Source: Doryteuthis pealeii
Taxonomy: Eukaryota > Mollusca > Cephalopoda > Myopsida > Loliginidae
DNA: 64,000 bases
Assembly: GCA_023376005.1 (NCBI GenBank)
Contig: CM042157.1
Coordinates: 71,746,969-71,810,968 of the forward strand
Direction of reading: 5' to 3'
Shown here in pieces: positions 1-64,000 of this stretch. The position numbers were made by a program, and so were the translations under genes. The notes beneath the pieces are model-generated. The model saw only the letters and a program-made list of their open reading frames with translations, did no database searches and was not told the origin of the DNA. Every line of letters begins with the position of its first letter. Positions within the stretch are counted from its first letter, which is position 1.

Positions 1-446
1 TTTGCGATATGAAGACGGGTAAATAAGCCACTTTCTCAATCCATCATCCATGGTTTTCGTTAACACAATTACCGTTGTGGTCACATAATGGGGGATCAAT
101 TTTGATTGATATGCTAGGCAATATCCATTCATTGATCACCTCTCTCTCTTTTACTCCAATTGTTACATTCGTTCACTCACTCGCTGGTAATTATTTTTTT
201 ATAAGGTTTCATATTCGGAAAATGATTTTGTCAAGAGTTTTTGCAACCTTGTTTAATTCACAAAATAAATTAACTCAAGTTGCGAAACTGAAGTTTGAAA
301 ATTATTTGAATGTATCAATAAATGAATGAATGAATGAATCCTGTGAATTTTATGAAGCCGAATTAAATGTAAAAATGTAAAAAATGCTATGACCTGAAAT
401 ATATATTTTTTTAATTAAAAAAAAAATGTTTGATAAGGTAGGGATT

Positions 447-604
447 CTATACATTTATAGATAATAATAGAATAAAAATAAATAATAAATAAAAATGAAC
501 AAATAAATAATGATAAATAAAAATAAATAATAATGATAAAATTAGAATAAATAAATAATAAAAATGAATAAATAATAAAAAATAAATAAATAATAAAAAT
601 AAAT
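447..604. repeat. Low-complexity AAATAAT-type repeat
   Basis: About 150 bases made almost only of A and T in degenerate AAATAAT/AAATAA units with an occasional G. The minus-strand open frame across it encodes a Phe/Leu/Ile/Tyr-rich string, as any such repeat would, so it is not treated as a gene. Confidence 0.85.
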
Positions 605-1046
605 TCTTTGCGTTAATTTTTTTCTCTATTCTATAGAATTTATTTTTCAAATTTACGAGAAATTTTGATAAGGAATATAAAAATCAGAATGACTTCATTG
701 AACGAGAAGGGGGTGGGGTGGCGAACAGGTTATCAAGATCACATCGATTGAGTTTTGAATTGAGTTGATTGTCACCAATTTGTCAATACCGTCTGTCTGT
801 CAATGAAATGAACATCGTCGTCTCGTCATTATTTTAAAGTCGCTTTGTTCTTATCAAAATTTGACAGATTTTTTTTTTGTTTTCATGCAATCTGAAAATA
901 AATAAATAAATAAATAAAAAGAATTGTTTTTATTTATCTATTAAAAGCAGGTAAAAGGGTCCGATAATAAACTAAAGTTAGAACAACGTTCCCCATCTTA
1001 ATTTTCCCTGTTTCAATTACTATAGGGTAACGAATAACAAGTGTTC

Positions 1047-1082
<36 letters not shown>

Positions 1083-1083
1083 T
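1047..1083. repeat. (AAT)n microsatellite
   Basis: Roughly twelve uninterrupted AAT units. Confidence 0.95.
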
Positions 1084-1354
1084 TACGGTTGGGGGAGACT
1101 TGCTGTCACCTGTTCTCCAGTATTAACCACTAGAAGTACCTGGTGGAAATGGAATAAATAAATCAAAGATTTTCTTCCTTCAGTCATTTAGTTGTCTAAA
1201 TTCCAATCTCCCCCCTTCTCGTGTCTGTAACTAAGTTTTTAGTTTAGCTTGTGAGAAAAGAAGATTGTATAGCGCCAATCTTCCATGTGGAGAGAAATGG
1301 ACTGCTCTAGAAGTGAGCATCCAACTAAGATATTAATAGAATATAGATATGAAT

Positions 1355-1380
1355 AAATAGGTGGATAGATAGATAGATAA

Positions 1381-1462
<82 letters not shown>
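1355..1462. repeat. (GATA)n followed by (AG)n microsatellite
   Basis: A few GATA units (1355-1382) lead into about 40 perfect AG units (1383-1462), then a short A run. The array lies next to the switch from purine-rich to pyrimidine-rich top strand near 1640. Confidence 0.95.
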
Positions 1463-1467
<5 letters not shown>

Positions 1468-1639
1468 AAAAATCATTCACCGAAGAAAGTGAATTTTATT
1501 TAAGGAAAACTTTTAAAACTATAAAAATCGCTGCAGTAAATAAAAACCAAAGAATAATAATTTAAAAAATCCAGGGTTACAGTGAAAAATAGAAAGAAAA
1601 AAAACAAGCATGAAAAAATGCATGTAACTCCTTTTCTTT

Positions 1640-3838
1640 AGATTTTGTGTTCGTACCGCCTAATTTTAACCGCGCTTCTTCTTCCTCGCCGAAATTACGT
1701 ACGTCCCTTTTTCTCTCTCATTTATTACAACAAACTTACATACAAGCGAGTCTTTTCTTTCCTTTTTTTTTTTTTTGATGTTCCTACCGAACATTGCCGT
1801 CTCTCATGTATGCCCCTCCCTTATGCTCATTCTTCCTATTACTTATTTCCCTCCCTTTTAACAAAAGTCTTTTCTCTCTCTTAAACTCTTTACTTTCTCT
1901 TTTTCTCTCTCTCAGTTGTATTACTAATTCTTCTCACTTCTCTCTCTCGGTATTTCTTAAGTTTAGAAATCGTCCCTTTTGTGAACGTAACGACGTCCTT
2001 CTTTTCTTCCTTGTCATTTATATTTCTTCTTCTTCTTCTTCTTTCTCCCTACCAACATTTTTCACGCTTCACTTCACTTCATCTAATTTAACTCAAACTG
2101 CTATTTGTCTTATTTCTATTGATGTCCTTTCCTTTTCCTCTCTTCCTTTTATTTGCTTCGATTAACACTTTTTCACCCAGTTAAACCCCTTCTCCTAGTT
2201 ACAAACATTTTATTTCGACACATTTAATTTCGCTTCTTAGAGTTCTTTTTCTGTCGCCAAGAATTAAATTCACCACTCACTCTTTTCTTTATATCTTTAT
2301 TTCTTCACCCCCCTAATTAACTCCCTTTGTATCTGAAAACCTATACATCCACTCCTTTTACACTTTTAGTCTTTCTTTCTCCTTATCTTATCCTTCTCCT
2401 CTCTCTCTCTTAAACTTCTTACCAATCTTCTCACTCCTCACTCATTATTTTTCTCTAAGAATTTTTTTTTTAATAGTTCAGAAACCTATTCTCTGCTCTT
2501 TCTATTTCTCTAGTCGTTGATTTTAACTAATTATTTTCTTTATTTATCTACAAGTTTACATATTCCTACTCTTTTTTTTCTTCCTCACCTTTTTTTTCTT
2601 TTTCTGTATTTTTTTTTTTTTTTTTACCTTCGTGACACTTCTTTCTCATCAAAATGCCTTACTTTGTACACTAAGGAGACTAAAAATATTTTCTTTCACT
2701 TTCATCATTTATTTATTTGTTCCTCTCGCCTCCGTTTATCGGTCTCTCTGTCTATCTGTAATATCGATGACTTTCCCTCCCAATCGATTGAATTGAACTT
2801 AACTCTATCTTCCTTGGCTACTCTTTACCTCTTCGCCCCTCTCTACATTTTTGTCTCTATCGACTATTAAACACCTTCCTACTCATTTAATTTAGCTTGA
2901 CTTAACACTTTTTCTTCCATCCCATATTCATTCTCCCTTATCCAATAATTTCTTTTTCTAGCGTTAATTTTTTTGTCTTTTCTTCTAAAAAAAAGGGGGC
3001 TAAGCTTTCACTTCCTCTCCCTTACAGCGATACATTCCCCTCTACGTTTCTCTTGAACTTCTCCCAGTCACCCTCTCTTTGAGCAATCTAACTCTTTCAC
3101 TTTACCCCCTCTCAATCAGTCACTACCGCCTCTATATATTTGTTATTCTTTCTAAAAACTCACTCTTCAAATTTTCTACTTTTCCTCACCCTCTAATATC
3201 CCTCTCTATTTCATTTATCCTTGACGTCTTTTTCTTTTTTTCTCGACTTACACTTCTCTGTAATGCCTAAATTTAAATCATTTACTCTTTCGATTTCTCT
3301 TTCTCTTTCTTCTTCCCTTTTTTTATACTCATAATTCCTCTACTCTTAGTAGTAAAATACACTTTTTGTATCTATTTTCATTCATAATACTTTCTTTCTC
3401 CCTTAGTAACCTTCATCTTTCCCCTCCCTTAGTTTCTGTCTTCCTCTCTTCTCTCCACATACATCTATCTACTTGTCTACATATCTATTGATTGATACAC
3501 CAGAAAGCTAAACCACAACCTCCCCCCTCTCAGTCCAACTTAGTCTAACTTTTTTCTTTATTTCACCTACTTGATTCCTATCGGTGACTAAATTATTTTT
3601 TTCTTTTTCCCGTACATCTTTTTTCCTTTTTAAATTCACCCACCCATTTTTCTTGTTTATCTATTGTCTCTCTCTGCCTATCGCTAACTTCCTTCTTCCC
3701 TTCTCTCTCTACATTTCACTTTATCTCTCTCTCTCCCCCTCCAGCGTTAACTACATGCACCCTGTTTGTAAAGCTTACACTTTCTCTCTCTTTCTCTTTC
3801 TCATGCACATCACGCCTCGCCTCCCGCTGTCGTCATGA
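1640..3838. other. 2.2-kb pyrimidine-skewed block
   Basis: The plus strand is overwhelmingly C and T throughout, with many short CTCTCT, TTCTTC and T runs but no long perfect array. The skew ends abruptly around 3838-3841. Short open frames here encode Ser/Leu/Phe-rich strings of the kind any pyrimidine-rich strand gives. Several short phrases such as TAACACTTTTT and TCTCTTAAAC recur, which may mean an old expanded repeat. Function unknown. Confidence 0.7.
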
Positions 3839-4540
3839 AAACGAGTGAAGTACTCCGGCGATCATGACGACGATACAGATTTATTAGACGAGGGAAGGAT
3901 TGAACTATCAACCCCAATTCCTTCTCTGTATCGTTTCAAACGTTTAAGAAGAAAAAGGGGACTAATATTAAAACAAAAAAAGAGAGACTTCTTTCGGTAG
4001 ATTAAACATAATAGCCAACAAAAAATTCCTAATCTTAAGTTTGATTTTTTATTTTACAGCTTTTACAAAAATCGACACTTAAAAATGTTAATATCGATTA
4101 ATTGATTCGATTTTATTCAAAAGAGCGATATCATTATTTATGGTGATGAATTAGTCTCAGTTGAGAATTATATATATATATATTATATATAAATATATAT
4201 ATATATAAAGTTTGGGCGTAAATGTAATTGAATTTTAATTCATACTTTTTTTTAACTTTAAATATCTCTATGTAATTCTAAAAAAAAAAAAAGAGAAAAA
4301 ATACTTAAAAAAAGAAAAATAACTAAAAATGAAAACAAAAAAGGCGACAAATCATTTTAAAGACGAAATGAAAATGACAACGATTTAATATTGGCGGCAA
4401 TAATAATAACAACAACAACAACAAAAATGAACCAAAGTAGAGAGTAAGAAAAATTGAAACAATAAACAAGACATTTTATTCGTCCTTTTCGTTTTTCATT
4501 CCTTGCAGCAGCAAACACCATAACATGTTAAGATACATAT
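3839..4540. other. A-rich spacer between pyrimidine block and promoter
   Basis: Strand bias reverses to A-rich. It contains a short (TA)n stretch (about 4170-4207) and an AAT/AAC triplet run (about 4400-4425). No gene or transposon was recognised. Confidence 0.6.
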
Positions 4541-62144
<57,604 letters not shown>

Positions 62145-62267
62145 GTTTGTTATATTTGAGATTTTTCAATTTCTTTTATTTTTTTGTAGAGTTGAGAGAT
62201 TAGATATTAACTTTAGTTAGCATTTTTTGCTAACATTAATGTAATATTCAATTGACAAAAAAATAAA
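62145..62267 (+). other. Possible alternative 3' end (intron-retained short isoform)
   Basis: Exon 10 reads through its weak donor into four extra codons and TGA at 62157-62159, and an AATAAA follows at 62262-62267. Vertebrate PSIP1 makes a short p52 isoform by a comparable alternative end before the IBD. AATAAA is common in AT-rich DNA, so this is only a hypothesis. Confidence 0.2.
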
Positions 62268-62626
62268 GCACAGATGTTGATGTAGAAAATTAAACTTGTA
62301 TAAAATTCTGGCTATTCTTTTATAATAAAACTTTTATGTATTTTTATGTTTTTACATACAAATAAAATACAGAGCATTGAATGAAGTTGCAAGACCAGAT
62401 TGTTGGAAATAACAAGATTTTATTTAACACAGGGTAGAAAATGCTTCTACCCTACAAGTGACTTAATTAACTCACACGTCTTACGAATGTGTCCACTCAG
62501 TATGAACCCCAATCCAAAAGTGTCATGGTGGAAACCCCACTTCCTGGTTCCCATCAATCCCTTACTGATCAAGAGGAATAACTCTAGATTTCGTTAGATC
62601 TGGGACCTAACATTTTTTATGTGTAT

Positions 62627-62985
62627 TTACCCAACCCCTCTGCACAAGTGGGGTGCAACACAAGTGGAGTTTAACAGGTTTGAATTTAGTTTTTCTTCTA
62701 GATCGATTACCATACCTAGGTTAGCCACTAACAGGTACTTTGTTTATCAATGACTTAATTCAGCTTAAAGTGACTTGAAAAGGGTTGATATGCTGTAAAA
62801 CAACCAACCAATACTTAGGTTAAAGAGCCCAATCTGCCCTACTATTTACCCATAGCTGGAGGAGAATAATTGGATTCATATCTTTTCCAAGAATATAGCG
62901 CTGTGTGAAATGCAAACACTCATCTAGGTTTTTAAATTGGTTCGTGGAGTCCATTTCCTACAAAGATAACCATTACACACAAACA
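62627..62985 (-). mobile_element. SINE A copy split by a B tail
   Basis: 62627-62714 (complement of tail) and 62813-62985 (complement of body and head, ATGGTTATCTTTGTAGG). Confidence 0.8.
62726..62811 (+). mobile_element. B retroposon tail nested in SINE A
   Basis: TAACAGGTACTTTGTTTATC to GGTTGATATGCTGTAAAACA and ACCAACCA. TAC(C/T)TAGGTTA flanks it on both sides, a probable 11-bp duplication with one change. Confidence 0.75.
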
Positions 62986-63032
62986 CCTCCACTTATATAT
63001 TTTTTAATATATAACTTTTATATTAAATTTTT

Positions 63033-63201
63033 AAGCATACCTGATATCCCTTCTCCATACACATATGCACACACATGCATATTGTGATTGTACACTATTC
63101 ATGTTCCTGACATAGGTACATTAGTCTATGTACTATACATGAGCCTTTGATGAGTTGTAGTGCACATGAGCACTGTAAGCAATAAATTTCATTATTATTG
63201 A
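63033..63201 (+). mobile_element. LINE H 3' end, copy 3
   Basis: ACACTATTCATGTTCCTGAC, GAGCACTGTAAGCAATAAAT, TTCATTATTATT. Confidence 0.8.
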
Positions 63202-63362
63202 TATATTAGCCTTTATGTATTACTGAAATTCTCATGTTATATAAACCAGCAAAAATGGCACATCATAGCCAGATTTAAAAAAAAAAAAAAATTATTTAAT
63301 TTTTTTTTAAAGCAAATTGCAACTGAATGATAGTTTTTTTTAATTGTAAATTCTCAATATAA

Positions 63363-63650
63363 TGGATGCGTCCATGGTGTAATGATTATCATCGTAGGAA
63401 ATGAACATGGTGACAAGAGTTCAAATCCTGGATGGGGCAGGTAGCATTTCACATAGCACTTGGGAAAGGTATGCATCCAACTATTTTATTCTCCAGCTCT
63501 GGGTAAAAAGTAGGTCAGACTAGGCTCTTTAACCTTGGTAGGGCAATCAGTCTAGTAGAAGGAAAACTTTGAATTCAAACCTATTAAACTCCACTTAAAT
63601 AGACCTTGTGTTATATTCTGCTTGTGCAGAAGGGTTGGTAAAATATACAA
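63363..63650 (+). mobile_element. SINE A copy, full length
   Basis: GATGCGTCCATGGTGTAATG, AAGAGTTCAAATCCTGGATG, CACTTGGGAAAGGTATGCAT, TTGTGTTATATTCTGCTTGT, AGAAGGGTTGGTAAAATA. Confidence 0.85.
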
Positions 63651-63751
63651 TGGAGATAACTAAAATGCTAATTAGAATCATTTTACTCTTTTCAAAACTA
63701 GAAGTGTTAACATCATGGATTTCTCTTACAAGGGGAACCCAATGGATTCAC

Positions 63752-64000
63752 CCGCCCTGTCGGCTTTGGTGTTAGAATGCACCTCTGCAGAGGGTTAAGA
63801 CCCCCCCAATGAGGCCATCTGTTGGCCGTGGGTGGCGACCTGTAATGCTTAAAGTTAGGACCCAGGTGGCTGAGCAGTCCATGACTTGCAAAACTCCACT
63901 TTGGCCCTTTCTTGGGCTAGACAGGCGGTCGGAGAGGCCCCCTCCGATCAATCGGCCCTAGCACCTATATGATTGCCCCAACCCTATTGCCCTTATAGCA
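63752..64000 (+). mobile_element. B retroposon, 5' part (runs off the window)
   Basis: GCCCTGTCGGCTTTGGTGTT, CTCTGCAGAGGGTTAAGACC, GGTGGCTGAGCAGTCCATGA, CTTGGGCTAGACAGGCGGTC to CCTATTGCCCTTATAGCA. Confidence 0.85.

Larger units (their letters stand above)
1..1640. other. AT-rich intergenic flank upstream of the PWWP gene
   Basis: No gene is supported here. The stretch is A/T-rich with homopolymer runs, an AAATAAT-type low-complexity block, an (AAT)n array and a long (GATA)/(AG)n array, listed separately. Open frames are short, low in complexity and lack any recognisable domain. Confidence 0.7.
62145..64000 (+). other. Intron 10, 5' part (continues past the window)
   Basis: From the GTTTGT donor to the window end no coding segment resembling an IBD helix is seen. 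The stretch holds SINE A copies, a nested B tail, a LINE H 3' end and the start of another B copy. Confidence 0.8.

Noticed and set aside
1645..2870. Plus-strand open frames of about 80-120 codons in the pyrimidine block
   Set aside because: Ser/Leu/Phe-rich strings forced by C/T composition, no domain, no codon structure, no splice support.
62145..64000. A possible IBD exon before the window end
   Set aside because: No frame here resembles the IBD helices; the stretch is filled with SINEs, a LINE tail and B copies.

Overview
The window is animal nuclear DNA dominated by one intron-rich protein-coding gene on the plus strand. Ten coding exons (5257-62144) splice cleanly with GT/AG borders and matching phases into a 434-residue open N-terminal part of a PWWP-domain chromatin protein of the HDGF-related family (PSIP1/LEDGF and HDGFL2 type). 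The 3' part of the gene, where the family's integrase-binding (IBD) domain would be expected, is not in the window. Introns are large (intron 1 about 30.1 kb, intron 2 about 11.0 kb, intron 3 about 6.4 kb), AT-rich and packed with degraded transposons, many tRNA-derived SINEs and long (TA)n microsatellites. This suggests a lophotrochozoan, most likely a mollusc and perhaps a cephalopod. The species assignment is inference.

Layout: 1-1640 AT-rich intergenic DNA with microsatellites; 1640-3838 a strongly strand-skewed pyrimidine-rich block; 3839-4540 A-rich DNA; 4541-5256 a CpG-containing promoter/5'UTR region with a cluster of TTCCG motifs; exon 1 at 5257-5334; introns 1 and 2 (5335-46501, interrupted by exon 2 at 35436-35512) with most of the mobile elements; exon 3 at 46502-46646; then seven exons between 53020 and 62144; and intron 10 from 62145 to the end of the window.

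The protein reads, in order: PWWP domain (exons 1-3), Ala-rich then Glu-rich linker encoded by a GCT/GAA repeat (exon 4), basic NLS-like segments (exons 5-6), acidic tract (exon 6), AT-hook-like segment and mixed-charge region (exon 7), Arg/Gly-rich segment (exon 8), and a highly charged helical segment (exons 9-10). This is the expected order for a LEDGF/HDGFL2-type H3K36-methyl reader that tethers partners to transcribed chromatin.

The repeats fall into recurring families that I name locally. A and C are tRNA-derived SINEs sharing a 3' tail. E is another tRNA-derived SINE, with one young copy carrying an 11-bp target duplication. B is a ~600-bp retroposon, repeatedly nested in other repeats with 11-12-bp duplications. 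F, G, M and O are terminal-inverted-repeat MITEs, alongside a Tigger/pogo-like deletion derivative. K and L are Helitron-like elements. H is a LINE 3' end, and there is also a decayed LINE reverse transcriptase, a mariner transposase scrap and a Penelope-like GIY-YIG endonuclease scrap. The most unusual is N: a tRNA-like head joined to a sequence with a hammerhead-ribozyme-like core, whose tail also lies beside the Penelope scrap. No prokaryotic feature, CRISPR array or rRNA gene was seen.
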